Position numbers and translations under genes: made by a program
DNA from: Firm-04 sp045617625
GTDB lineage: Bacteria; Bacillota; Clostridia; Oscillospirales; Ruminococcaceae
Direction of reading: 5' to 3'
DNA: 10,339 nt
Assembly (NCBI GenBank): GCA_045617625.1
Contig: JAZLJA010000063.1
Span: 1 to 10,339, forward strand
Shown: positions 1-6,297 of the stretch, piece by piece
Layout of the letters: each line of letters opens with the position of its first letter
Position numbering within the stretch: the first letter of the stretch is position 1
The notes under the pieces: model-generated
Told to the model about the DNA's origin: nothing
The model's input: the letters and a program-made list of their open reading frames with translations, nothing else
Database searches by the model: none

Positions 1-849
1 CATGGCTACGATCCGACTTATAAGGGCAAGGTCGTCAAGGAGGCAGGGCCTTCGGTGCCTGTGGAGATCACAGGTCTGGCGGAAGTGCCGAGTGCCGGCG
101 ATATCTTCAATGCCGTTGAGGATGAACGCCTTGCAAGAGAACTCGTTGAGCAGAGAAAACATGAAGCAAAAGAGGAACAGTTCCGCAGCTATCATAAGGT
201 CACGCTCGACAACCTGTTCTCGCAGATCGCAGAGGGCGAAATGAAAGAGCTGGCACTGATCGTCAAGGCAGACGTGCAGGGCTCTGTGGAAGCTGTCACA
301 CAGTCTTTGGAGCGGCTTTCCAACGACGAAGTGCGTGTCAAGGTCATTCACGGCGCGGTCGGCGCGATCTCGGAAAGCGACGTCATGCTGGCAACCGCTT
401 CCAATGCGATCATCGTCGGCTTCAACGTGCGCCCGATGCCCGTTGCTGCCGATACCGCTGCCCGCGACGGCGTGGATATCCGCCTCTACCGTATCATTTA
501 TGATGCGATCGAGGAGATCACAACCGCTATGAAGGGTATGCTGGCTCCGAAATTCCGCGAAGTCGAACACGCCCGCATCGAGGTGCGTCAGGTCTGGCAT
601 ATCAGCGGCAAAACCGCTGCCGGCTGCTACGTGCTCAGCGGCAAGGTCACGAGAAACGACCAGATCCGTGTGGTGCGTGACGGCATCATTATCGCCGATG
701 ATAAGATCGACTCTCTCCGCCGCTTCAAGGACGATGTCAAGGAAGGGGCAAGCGGCTATGAGTGCGGCGTTTCGCTCGAAAAATATGCCGACATCAAGGA
801 GGGCGACATCTTCGAGGCTTACACCGTCGAGGAGTACCGCGAGGAATAA
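1..849 (+). CDS. infB: Translation initiation factor IF-2, C-terminal part (5' truncated by window edge)
   Basis: IF-2 is the GTPase that places initiator fMet-tRNA on the 30S subunit and promotes 50S joining. The reading frame is open from base 1, so only the last 282 residues are present; the GTPase domain lies upstream of the window. Visible in order: the end of the beta-barrel domain II (AGPSVPVEITGL, then VPSAGDIFNAVEDE), a charged linker, domain III starting near MKELALIVKADVQGSVEAV and containing VRVKVIHGAVGAISESDVML and IIVGFNVRP, and the C-terminal fMet-tRNA-binding barrel with KTAAGCYVLSGKVTRNDQI, RFKDDVKEGASGYECGV and IKEGDIFEAY. All are highly conserved IF-2 blocks. The GTG at base 55 is an internal valine codon, not a start. 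The gene ends with TAA and is followed by a small unknown gene and rbfA, matching the infB-rbfA order of Firmicutes. Identification is secure; the full length cannot be judged. Confidence 0.97.
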   Translation, partial: HGYDPTYKGKVVKEAGPSVPVEITGLAEVPSAGDIFNAVEDERLARELVEQRKHEAKEEQFRSYHKVTLDNLFSQIAEGEMKELALIVKADVQGSVEAVTQSLERLSNDEVRVKVIHGAVGAISESDVMLATASNAIIVGFNVRPMPVAADTAARDGVDIRLYRIIYDAIEEITTAMKGMLAPKFREVEHARIEVRQVWHISGKTAAGCYVLSGKVTRNDQIRVVRDGIIIADDKIDSLRRFKDDVKEGASGYECGVSLEKYADIKEGDIFEAYTVEEYREE

Positions 850-865
850 AATATATATGATATTT

Positions 866-884
866 GCAGGGGAGGAAACCCTGC
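866..884 (+). other. Short inverted repeat (mRNA hairpin) after infB
   Basis: GCAGGG (866-871) and CCCTGC (879-884) form a perfect 6-bp stem with a 7-base loop, GAGGAAA. It lies 16 bases after the infB stop and just upstream of the ribosome binding site of the next gene. No T-run follows, so it is not an intrinsic terminator. It might stabilise or mark processing of the mRNA, but a stem this short can arise by chance. Confidence 0.3.
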
Positions 885-908
885 GCGAAAAGGAACGGAG
901 GTATATCT

Positions 909-1151
909 GTGGAACATCAGAGAATGAGCATTGCTGACATGATCCAGTACTGTAACGAGGCACTTGCCTGGGAAGAACTTGGCCCGATCGACCTGATGTT
1001 TTTTGATACTGTCAAGCGCATCGTGACAGGTGAAATCGACGTAAACGAAGAAGAACAGGAAGAAATCTTCGATGAAGAAGGATTCTTCAACGAGACTGAG
1101 ACCACCGGCGATTACTATAACCCCGACCCCGACAGCACCATCACGGTCTGA
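909..1151 (+). CDS. Small acidic protein of unknown function between infB and rbfA
   Basis: An 80-residue protein that I do not recognise. The GTG at 909 is chosen as start because a strong ribosome binding site, GGAGG at 897-901, lies 7 bases upstream. An in-frame TTG at 864 has no such site, and the in-frame ATG at 924 is 22 bases from it. Residues 6-42 (MSIADMIQYCNEALAWEELG onward to the VKRIVTGEI block) look like a helical globular part with hydrophobic and aromatic residues (W21, F31, F32). Residues 43-70 are very acidic (VNEEEQEEIFDEEGFFNETE), and the tail is NPDPDSTITV. No signal peptide, membrane segment or metal-binding cluster is visible. It sits co-directionally 59 bases after infB and 41 bases before rbfA, so it is probably co-transcribed with ribosome-assembly genes. 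A role there is guesswork. That it is a real gene is likely from the ribosome binding site, position and protein-like composition. Confidence 0.75.
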   Translation: MEHQRMSIADMIQYCNEALAWEELGPIDLMFFDTVKRIVTGEIDVNEEEQEEIFDEEGFFNETETTGDYYNPDPDSTITV

Positions 1152-1192
1152 ACGGGAAGGGGTGCGGAATTGCCGCAGAAAGGAGCACGGAT

Positions 1193-1612
1193 ATGGCAAG
1201 CTTTAAGATTGGCCGCGTGCAGGAGGATATCCTGCGCGAGTTGACTGCCATCCTGCCGACTTTGAAAGACCCCCGCATTGCCCCGATGCTGTCCATCGTC
1301 CGCGCCGAACTTTCCGGCGATATGGGACACTGCAAGATCTATGTTTCCAGCATGAACGGCATCGAGGAGGCGAAAACCTCCTGCGCAGGACTGCGTTCTG
1401 CTTCGGGTTATATCCGCAGAGAACTGTTTTCCCGTCTGGGACTGCGAAAATCCCCCGAGCTGCACTTCATCGCCGATGACTCCATCGCCTATGCGGCGGA
1501 CATCAGCGAGAAACTCAACGGTCTGGGGCTTCACGGCGGTACGCCCGCCGACCTTGCCCGCGCAGCTGAAGATGCTGCTGCGGATGCAGACGATTTTGAC
1601 GATCTGTTCTGA
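1193..1612 (+). CDS. rbfA: 30S ribosome-binding factor A
   Basis: RbfA is a small KH-fold protein that binds the free 30S subunit and assists late 16S rRNA maturation, including 5'-end processing, and cold adaptation. The 139-residue product shows the family blocks: an N-terminal helix (FKIGRVQEDILRELTAIL), LKDPRIAPMLSIVRAELS (residues 24-41), the strand GHCKIYVSSM (45-54), and LRSASGYIRRELFSRLGLRK followed by SPELHFIADDSIAYAADI (67-104). It starts at ATG 1193, with AGGAG at 1181-1185 giving a 7-base gap. The length is a little above the usual 115-130 residues because of a tail rich in Ala and Asp (residues 118-139, ending DADDFDDLF). Such tails vary among RbfA proteins and are probably disordered. 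The position downstream of infB and upstream of nrnA and truB is the standard Firmicutes arrangement. Confidence 0.95.
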   Translation: MASFKIGRVQEDILRELTAILPTLKDPRIAPMLSIVRAELSGDMGHCKIYVSSMNGIEEAKTSCAGLRSASGYIRRELFSRLGLRKSPELHFIADDSIAYAADISEKLNGLGLHGGTPADLARAAEDAAADADDFDDLF

Positions 1613-1662
1613 TAATATACCCCACAAACGATGTTTCAGCGAATCGGCGGCGAGGAGTGGAG

Positions 1663-1704
1663 ATGCTGTCGGTTCGGTTCTCGGACTTGAAAGGAGATGG
1701 ATGA
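1663..1704 (+). CDS. Possible 13-codon leader peptide ending at the nrnA start
   Basis: In the 88-base gap between rbfA and nrnA, the segment GAGGAG (1652-1657) is followed after 5 bases by ATG at 1663. This opens a frame encoding MLSVRFSDLKGDG. Its TGA (1702-1704) overlaps the two candidate start codons of nrnA (ATG at 1701 and 1704). This is the geometry of a translationally coupled leader. The peptide is very short and has no run of a single amino acid, so attenuation is not indicated. Part of the sequence simply encodes the nrnA ribosome binding site, so it may be fortuitous. Confidence 0.25.
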   Translation: MLSVRFSDLKGDG

Positions 1705-2675
1705 TGAATACGCTGAATGCCAAAGATACACTCACACGTTTAAAATCTCTGGAAGATGTCTATATCCTGATTCACCGTTCTCCCGACGGAGACTGCATCG
1801 GCGGCGGCTATGGGCTGCATCTGCTGCTGCGTTCGTTCGGCATACGCTCCCGTGTCTGCTGTGCGGATGAAATTCCCGAAACTTATCACTTTCTCACAGA
1901 GGATATTGCGTTTGAGTCGTTTGAACCCAAACAGTTTGTCGCGGTGGATGTGGCAGACAGGGGACTGCTCGGCGGTCTGAACGATTTGTATCCGGATTGT
2001 GAGGTGGTGCTTTCCATCGACCACCATATCTCCAATACCGAATATGCACTGGAAAGCTTCTGGAATCCCGACGCCTCGGCGGCTTGTGAGGTGATCTTCT
2101 CCCTGCTGCACGAAAACCATATCCCGCTGACCGAACAGCTTGCCCGCTGTCTTTATGTCGGCATCGCAACGGATACGGGATGCTTCAAGTTCAGCAATGC
2201 AGGGGCGGAAACCTTTGCGGCAATCGCCGAGATCAAGCGGCAGTATCCGAATCTGCCCTATGCCCGCATGAACCGTGAACTGTTCGATCTGAAATCCACC
2301 GGCAGAATCCGTATGGAATCGCAGTTGATGCAGTCGGTGCAGCTTTCAGATGACGGCATGGTGGCACTGCTCTATGTGCCCTATACCTGGATGCAGAAAT
2401 TCTCCGTGACCAGCGAGGAAATGGACGGAATGCCGAATCTGCCGATGTCGATTCGCGGCGTGGAGATCGGGATTCTCGTCAAGCAGCAGGAGGACGGCAG
2501 CTATCGCGTTTCCATGCGCGGCGGCGAACAGGCTGATGTGTCGGCGGTTTGCAGAGAATTCGGCGGCGGCGGACATATCAAAGCAGGCGGCTGCTCTCTG
2601 GAGGCATCGGTGCCTGCTGAGGAAGCTTGTAAGGCACTGATCGCGGCGGCGGAAAAGTCGCTTGAAAAATGCTGA
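1704..2675 (+). CDS. nrnA: DHH/DHHA1 phosphoesterase, NrnA-type nano-RNase / pAp phosphatase
   Basis: NrnA (YtqI) proteins degrade 2-5 nucleotide RNAs and dephosphorylate 3'-phosphoadenosine 5'-phosphate, using Mn ions in the cytoplasm. The 323-residue protein shows the DHH-domain metal motifs: HRSPDGDCIGG (residues 24-34), VAVDVADRG (79-87), the signature SIDHHISN (104-111) and VGIATDTGCFKFSN (152-165). After a linker comes the DHHA1 domain, ending in the substrate-binding loop FGGGGHIKAGGCS (286-298). The length fits the family (about 310-325). The start is ATG 1704, 7 bases from AGGAG at 1692-1696; ATG 1701 would add one Met with a 4-base gap. The gene overlaps truB by 7 bases, indicating translational coupling, and the rbfA-nrnA-truB order is common in Firmicutes. 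Family assignment is strong. The balance between nano-RNase and pAp phosphatase activity, or activity on cyclic dinucleotide breakdown products, cannot be told from sequence. Confidence 0.92.
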   Translation: MNTLNAKDTLTRLKSLEDVYILIHRSPDGDCIGGGYGLHLLLRSFGIRSRVCCADEIPETYHFLTEDIAFESFEPKQFVAVDVADRGLLGGLNDLYPDCEVVLSIDHHISNTEYALESFWNPDASAACEVIFSLLHENHIPLTEQLARCLYVGIATDTGCFKFSNAGAETFAAIAEIKRQYPNLPYARMNRELFDLKSTGRIRMESQLMQSVQLSDDGMVALLYVPYTWMQKFSVTSEEMDGMPNLPMSIRGVEIGILVKQQEDGSYRVSMRGGEQADVSAVCREFGGGGHIKAGGCSLEASVPAEEACKALIAAAEKSLEKC

Positions 2676-3568
2676 ACGGTGTTCTCGGAATGCACAAGCC
2701 GCAGGGCTTCACATCGTTTGATGTGATCGGCAAACTGCGCGGAATCCTGCACATCAGGCGGCTGGGCCATACGGGGACGCTTGACCCGATGGCAACGGGT
2801 GTTCTGCCCATTCTTGTGGGAAGTGCGGCGAAGGCTTGTGACATTCTCCCGAATGAAACAAAAACTTACGTGGCGGGCTTTGCATTCGGCAAAGTGACGG
2901 ATACACAGGACGCTACGGGCAAACTGCTCGAAACACATGAATTTCATGTGCCGAAAGAGAAACTTCTGGCTGTGCTGCCGCAGTTTCAGGGCGATATCCT
3001 TCAGGTGCCGCCGATGTTTTCTGCGGTGCAGATCGACGGGAAACGGCTCTATGATCTGGCTCGCGAGGGCAGGGTCATCGAACGCCCTGCAAGACCTGTC
3101 ACGGTGTTTTCCATGCATCTGCTGGATTTTGACGAAACAAACGGGACAGGCTCGATGGAGATCGTGTGCGGCAAGGGCACTTATGTCCGCACGCTGCTGC
3201 ACGATATCGGGCAGGTGCTCGGCTGCGGATGTATCATGACATCACTGATTCGCACGGCTGCCTGCGGGCTGACGCTCGCACAGTGCCATGACTTCACTGA
3301 AATCGAGAAAGCCATGCAAAACGACTCCATAGATTCTTTGCTGATCCCCACGGAGCAGCTGTTTGTCGATTTGCCCGCATTGCACCTCAATGCGGCACAG
3401 ACAAGGATGTACCGAAACGGTGTGAAGCTTGATCTGCAGCGGGTCAACCATATTTCGCAGGACGCGGCGCGGTATCGTGTGTACGGCGCGGAAGGGGAAT
3501 TCATCGGGCTTTCCGAGGCGGATTTCACCGAGGGCGTACTGCGGGTATTCAAGAATTTTGAGAGGTGA
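2669..3568 (+). CDS. truB: tRNA pseudouridine-55 synthase
   Basis: TruB converts uridine 55 in the T-loop of most tRNAs to pseudouridine and also acts as a tRNA chaperone. The 299-residue protein contains the catalytic motif GHTGTLDPMATGVLP (residues 33-47) with D39 as the nucleophile. It also has the KTYVAGFAFG strand with active-site Y67, the block PPMFSAVQIDGKRLYDLAREG (114-134), and the KGTYVRTLLHDIG motif (169-181). The C-terminal part (about 234-298) matches the PUA-like domain of bacterial TruB, with GVLRVFKNF at the end. The N-terminus NGVLGMHKPQGFTSFDV matches the family well, supporting ATG 2669. That ATG overlaps the end of nrnA by 7 bases, and its expression probably depends on coupling, because no strong ribosome binding site stands directly upstream. 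The length is normal and all key residues are present. Confidence 0.96.
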   Translation: MLNGVLGMHKPQGFTSFDVIGKLRGILHIRRLGHTGTLDPMATGVLPILVGSAAKACDILPNETKTYVAGFAFGKVTDTQDATGKLLETHEFHVPKEKLLAVLPQFQGDILQVPPMFSAVQIDGKRLYDLAREGRVIERPARPVTVFSMHLLDFDETNGTGSMEIVCGKGTYVRTLLHDIGQVLGCGCIMTSLIRTAACGLTLAQCHDFTEIEKAMQNDSIDSLLIPTEQLFVDLPALHLNAAQTRMYRNGVKLDLQRVNHISQDAARYRVYGAEGEFIGLSEADFTEGVLRVFKNFER

Positions 3569-3576
3569 GCATTCCC

Positions 3577-4461
3577 ATGACGGTGAATGCAGCAGCACTC
3601 GGATTGTTTGACGGTGTGCATCTGGGACACCGCAGCGTGCTGGCAAGGGCGAATGCGCTGGGCATCTGCCATGCCGTGACCTTTGCGGCGGAGACAATTC
3701 CTCAGAAACAGGGACACACGGTCAGATATCTCTATGGGACTGCACAAAAGACGAATCTGCTGAAAAAATGCGGCGCGGCTTCGGTGCTCGCTCCCGATTT
3801 TTCAGAGCTCTGCCGGATGGACGGATTTTCGTTTTGCAGGGAGATCCTGCAAGGGCAGCTTCATGCGGATGTTGTCGTGTGCGGCGCGGATTATCGGTTT
3901 GGAAACGGGGCTTCCTGCTCCGCCGATGACCTGCGGCATTTCGGCGAAATGCTCGGATTTACTGTTGAGATCGTGCCGCAAATTTGCGATGAAACAGGAA
4001 CGGCGATCTCATCAAGCAGGATTCGCGGACTTCTCGAGGCAGGCAGCATCACGGCGGCAAACAGGCTGCTTGGCGATGATTACTGCATCGAATCCTCCGT
4101 GGTGACAGGCAGACAGCTTGGCAGAACGATGGGATTCCCCACGGCAAATCAGGCGATGAAAAACGGACAGTGTGTTCCGAAATTCGGCGTGTATGCGTCG
4201 TTTGCCGATTTGCACGGCGCGGTTTATCCTTCCATCACAAACATCGGACTGCGCCCGACCGTGGAACGCAGCGGCGATGTCGAACCCGTTGCGGAAACGC
4301 ATTTGCTCGGATTTTCAGGCGAGCTGACAGGCGTGCCCCTGCGGGTGTCGCTTTGTGCGTTTTTGCGCACGGAACACCGATTTGACAGCCTTGCGGCACT
4401 GACCGCGCAGATCAGAAAGGATACCGCGCAGCGCAAAGCCTTGCTCTCATACGAGATTTGA
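3577..4461 (+). CDS. ribF: Bifunctional riboflavin kinase / FAD synthetase
   Basis: RibF phosphorylates riboflavin to FMN and adenylates FMN to FAD. The N-terminal nucleotidyltransferase domain shows ALGLFDGVHLGH (residues 7-18, with the HxGH motif), VVVCGADYRFG (99-109) and ISSSRIRGLL (144-153). The C-terminal kinase domain shows GRTMGFPTAN (182-191), FGVYAS, NIGLRPTVE (222-230), the catalytic-Glu segment AETHLLGFSGEL (239-250), and FLRTEHRFDSLAALTAQIRKD near the end. The start is ATG 3577, because GAGGTGA (3562-3568), overlapping the truB stop, is a good ribosome binding site 8 bases upstream. A GTG at 3565 would sit inside that site and add only MSIP. The 294-residue product is slightly short at the N-terminus, with only six residues before the first motif; related proteins usually have 10-15. 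The truB-ribF neighbourhood is standard. No FMN riboswitch is seen. Confidence 0.95.
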   Translation: MTVNAAALGLFDGVHLGHRSVLARANALGICHAVTFAAETIPQKQGHTVRYLYGTAQKTNLLKKCGAASVLAPDFSELCRMDGFSFCREILQGQLHADVVVCGADYRFGNGASCSADDLRHFGEMLGFTVEIVPQICDETGTAISSSRIRGLLEAGSITAANRLLGDDYCIESSVVTGRQLGRTMGFPTANQAMKNGQCVPKFGVYASFADLHGAVYPSITNIGLRPTVERSGDVEPVAETHLLGFSGELTGVPLRVSLCAFLRTEHRFDSLAALTAQIRKDTAQRKALLSYEI

Positions 4462-4476
4462 ATAGTTTTCGTATCG

Positions 4477-4510
4477 CTGACACGAAGCTGTCACATCCGA
4501 TATGTAAAAT
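4477..4510 (+). promoter_or_regulatory. Candidate promoter of the ABC transporter operon
   Basis: The 103-base gap after ribF is AT-rich in its middle. CTGACA (4477-4482) resembles a -35 box. TATGTA (4501-4506), 18 bases on, is the best-spaced -10-like hexamer; TAAAAT (4505-4510) is closer to consensus but 22 bases away. Neither pairing is a strong match. The change of gene content after ribF and the presence of operator-like inverted repeats support a promoter here, but no terminator separates the two operons, so read-through from ribF is possible. Confidence 0.35.
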
Positions 4511-4540
4511 AAATTTATTCAGTGACTGTCAGGCAGTCAC
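4508..4540. promoter_or_regulatory. Adjacent palindromes upstream of the ABC transporter operon, operator-like
   Basis: AATAAATTTATT (4508-4519) is a perfect 12-base palindrome. Two bases later GTGACTG (4522-4528) and CAGTCAC (4534-4540) form a perfect 7-bp inverted repeat around a 5-base centre. Upstream, TGACA (4478-4482) and TGTCA (4489-4493) form a third, shorter dyad, and CTGTCA occurs twice (4488-4493 and 4526-4531). The 7-bp dyad is not followed by a T-run, so it is not a terminator. It sits between the candidate promoter and the ribosome binding site at 4550-4555, where a repressor site or a 5'-UTR hairpin would be expected. No regulator gene is adjacent. Confidence 0.4.
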
Positions 4541-4564
4541 AACGATTGGAAAGGAATGAATGCA

Positions 4565-5578
4565 ATGATTGAAGTGCGGAATTTAACGAAGCACTACGGT
4601 GAGCATCATGCCGTCAATGACATCAGCTTTACCGTTGAGGACGGCGAGATCCTCGGATTTCTGGGCCCGAACGGCGCAGGTAAATCCACCACAATGAATA
4701 TGCTGACGGGCTATATCTCCTCAACCTCGGGACAGGCGCTGATCAACGGCGTCGATATTCTGGAGAACCCCATCAAGGCAAAATCCTTTATCGGCTATCT
4801 GCCTGAGATCCCGCCCCTGTATGTCGATATGACCGTCAAGGGCTATCTCAACTATATTTATGACCTCAAAAAGTGCAAGCTGCCCCGCAAGGCGCATCTC
4901 AACGAGGTGATGACGCTGTGCAAGATCGACGACCGTCAGGACCGCATCATCAAAAACCTCTCCAAAGGTTATAAGCAGCGTGTTGGTCTGGCACAGGCAC
5001 TGGTGGGCAATCCTCCTGTGCTGATCCTCGATGAACCAACAGTCGGCCTTGACCCCAAACAGATCCTTGAGATCCGCACACTCATCAAGAAACTCGGCAG
5101 AAATCACACCGTCATTCTTTCGTCTCACATTCTGAGCGAGATTCAGGCAGTTTGCGACCGCATCATCATCATCAACCACGGTCAGATCGCTGCCCACGAC
5201 ACCACCGATAATCTTTCCAAGAATGTTTCGACGGATCACCGCATCATCGCCCGCATCGCAGGCCCCCGCGAGGAGATCGTCAAGGCTCTGCGCAACATCG
5301 ACGGCATCAAATACTGCCGCGCCGACATGGAGCGCGAAAAGGGCGTGTTTGAATACGAACTGGAAGCCAAGGCAGGACAGGATATCCGCTATGACCTGTT
5401 CCGTATTGTCAGCGAACATAACTGGCCGCTGCTTTCTCTGAAATCCGCAGAACTGACCCTCGAAGATGTGTTCCTGAAGATCACACAGGGCGAGGGCATT
5501 GTCATCGAAAATCCGCAGGATAAGGCGGATGCCGCAGAAGCTTCGGCGGCAACAACGGATAAGGAGGAAAATGAATAA
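4565..5578 (+). CDS. ABC transporter ATP-binding protein, GldA/NatA-like
   Basis: This is the ATPase subunit of an ABC-2 type transporter acting on the inner face of the membrane. The nucleotide-binding domain has Walker A GPNGAGKST (residues 34-42), the Q-loop region IGYLPEIPPLY (76-86) in the YLPE form seen in GldA/NosF/CcmA-like exporters, signature LSKGYKQR (132-139), Walker B with VLILDEPTVGLDP (152-164) and switch histidine H188 in ILSSHILSE. Residues about 215-310 form the C-terminal domain common to this subfamily, with LTLEDVFLKIT. A low-complexity tail rich in Ala, Asp and Glu follows (about 316-337). ATG 4565 is chosen because AAAGGA (4550-4555) is 9 bases upstream; the in-frame ATG at 4556 abuts that site. 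The gene is coupled to the permease gene by a TAATG junction. The transported substrate is unknown. The gene resembles gldA, but that symbol is withheld because gliding is not expected here. Confidence 0.93.
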   Translation: MIEVRNLTKHYGEHHAVNDISFTVEDGEILGFLGPNGAGKSTTMNMLTGYISSTSGQALINGVDILENPIKAKSFIGYLPEIPPLYVDMTVKGYLNYIYDLKKCKLPRKAHLNEVMTLCKIDDRQDRIIKNLSKGYKQRVGLAQALVGNPPVLILDEPTVGLDPKQILEIRTLIKKLGRNHTVILSSHILSEIQAVCDRIIIINHGQIAAHDTTDNLSKNVSTDHRIIARIAGPREEIVKALRNIDGIKYCRADMEREKGVFEYELEAKAGQDIRYDLFRIVSEHNWPLLSLKSAELTLEDVFLKITQGEGIVIENPQDKADAAEASAATTDKEENE

Positions 5579-6282
5579 TGGGTGCCATATACAGACGCGA
5601 GATCGGTGCGTTTTTCACATCGAGCATCGCATACAGCTTCCTTGCGGTATTCTGGATGTTTTCAGGATACTTCTTCTATGCTTCCTGCCTGATGCCGAGC
5701 ATTTCGGATATGGCGGGTATGTTCCAGAGCCTGTTCCTGATCTGCGTGATCCTCACCCCTGTTCTGACCATGCGTTTGTTCTCTGAGGAGAAAAAGCAGA
5801 AAACCGAACAGGGACTTCTCACCGCGCCCGTCAGTCTGGGCGAGATCGTGTTCGGCAAGTATTTTGCCGCTGTCACCCTCTATACCATCGGACTTTGCGT
5901 CACACTCCTCTATGCGCTGATCCTGAGTGCTTTCGGCACCGTGGAATGGGGCATTGTATTTTCCAATTTCCTTGCACTGCTGCTGCTCGGTATGTCGTTC
6001 ATTGCGGTGGGCGTGTTCGTCTCCGCACTGACGGAAAACCAGATCGCTGCATTCATCCTCACCCTGATCTCTCTCATGGCACTGTTTTTGCTGGATGCCA
6101 TCCGCAGCTATGTCACTGTGGACTGGATCTCTGATCTGCTGGGCGCACTTTCGTTCTATACCAAGTATTATGCCATCACCTGCGGTCTGTTCAATGTCTC
6201 GACCGTGGTATTCTATCTCAGCGTCGCTGTGATTTTCAACTATCTGACCATCCGCGTGTTTGAACGCAGACGCTGGAGTTAA
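5578..6282 (+). CDS. ABC-2 type transporter permease, GldF-like
   Basis: A 234-residue integral membrane protein with about six predicted membrane segments (roughly residues 16-38, 46-66, 95-119, 125-150, 155-175 and 205-228). After the second segment comes the cytoplasmic loop MRLFSEEKKQKTEQGLLTAP (65-84), followed by VSLGEIVFGKYFA. This block is characteristic of ABC-2 permeases of the GldF/NosY group and probably contacts the ATPase. The length fits a six-segment permease; the functional unit would be a homodimer with the upstream ATPase. ATG 5578 shares its A with the ATPase stop (TAATG), and AAGGAGG (5561-5567) lies 10 bases upstream. The C-terminus is positively charged (FERRRWS), consistent with a cytoplasmic end. 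It is followed after 15 bases by the GldG-like gene, which further supports the GldF-type assignment. The substrate is unknown. Confidence 0.9.
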   Translation: MGAIYRREIGAFFTSSIAYSFLAVFWMFSGYFFYASCLMPSISDMAGMFQSLFLICVILTPVLTMRLFSEEKKQKTEQGLLTAPVSLGEIVFGKYFAAVTLYTIGLCVTLLYALILSAFGTVEWGIVFSNFLALLLLGMSFIAVGVFVSALTENQIAAFILTLISLMALFLLDAIRSYVTVDWISDLLGALSFYTKYYAITCGLFNVSTVVFYLSVAVIFNYLTIRVFERRRWS

Positions 6283-6297
6283 GGAGGGACATCGGAT

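Noticed and set aside
864..908. Upstream TTG start for the small gene after infB
   Set aside because: No ribosome binding site precedes it and the extension runs through the hairpin and the GGAGG site that fits the GTG at 909.
3565..3576. GTG start of ribF overlapping the truB stop (GTGA)
   Set aside because: The GTG lies inside the GAGGTGA ribosome binding site that is correctly spaced for ATG 3577, and it adds only four residues not needed by the fold.
4556..4564. ATG 4556 as start of the ABC ATPase
   Set aside because: It directly abuts the AAAGGA ribosome binding site; ATG 4565 has a normal 9-base gap and gives the usual MIEVRNLTK beginning.
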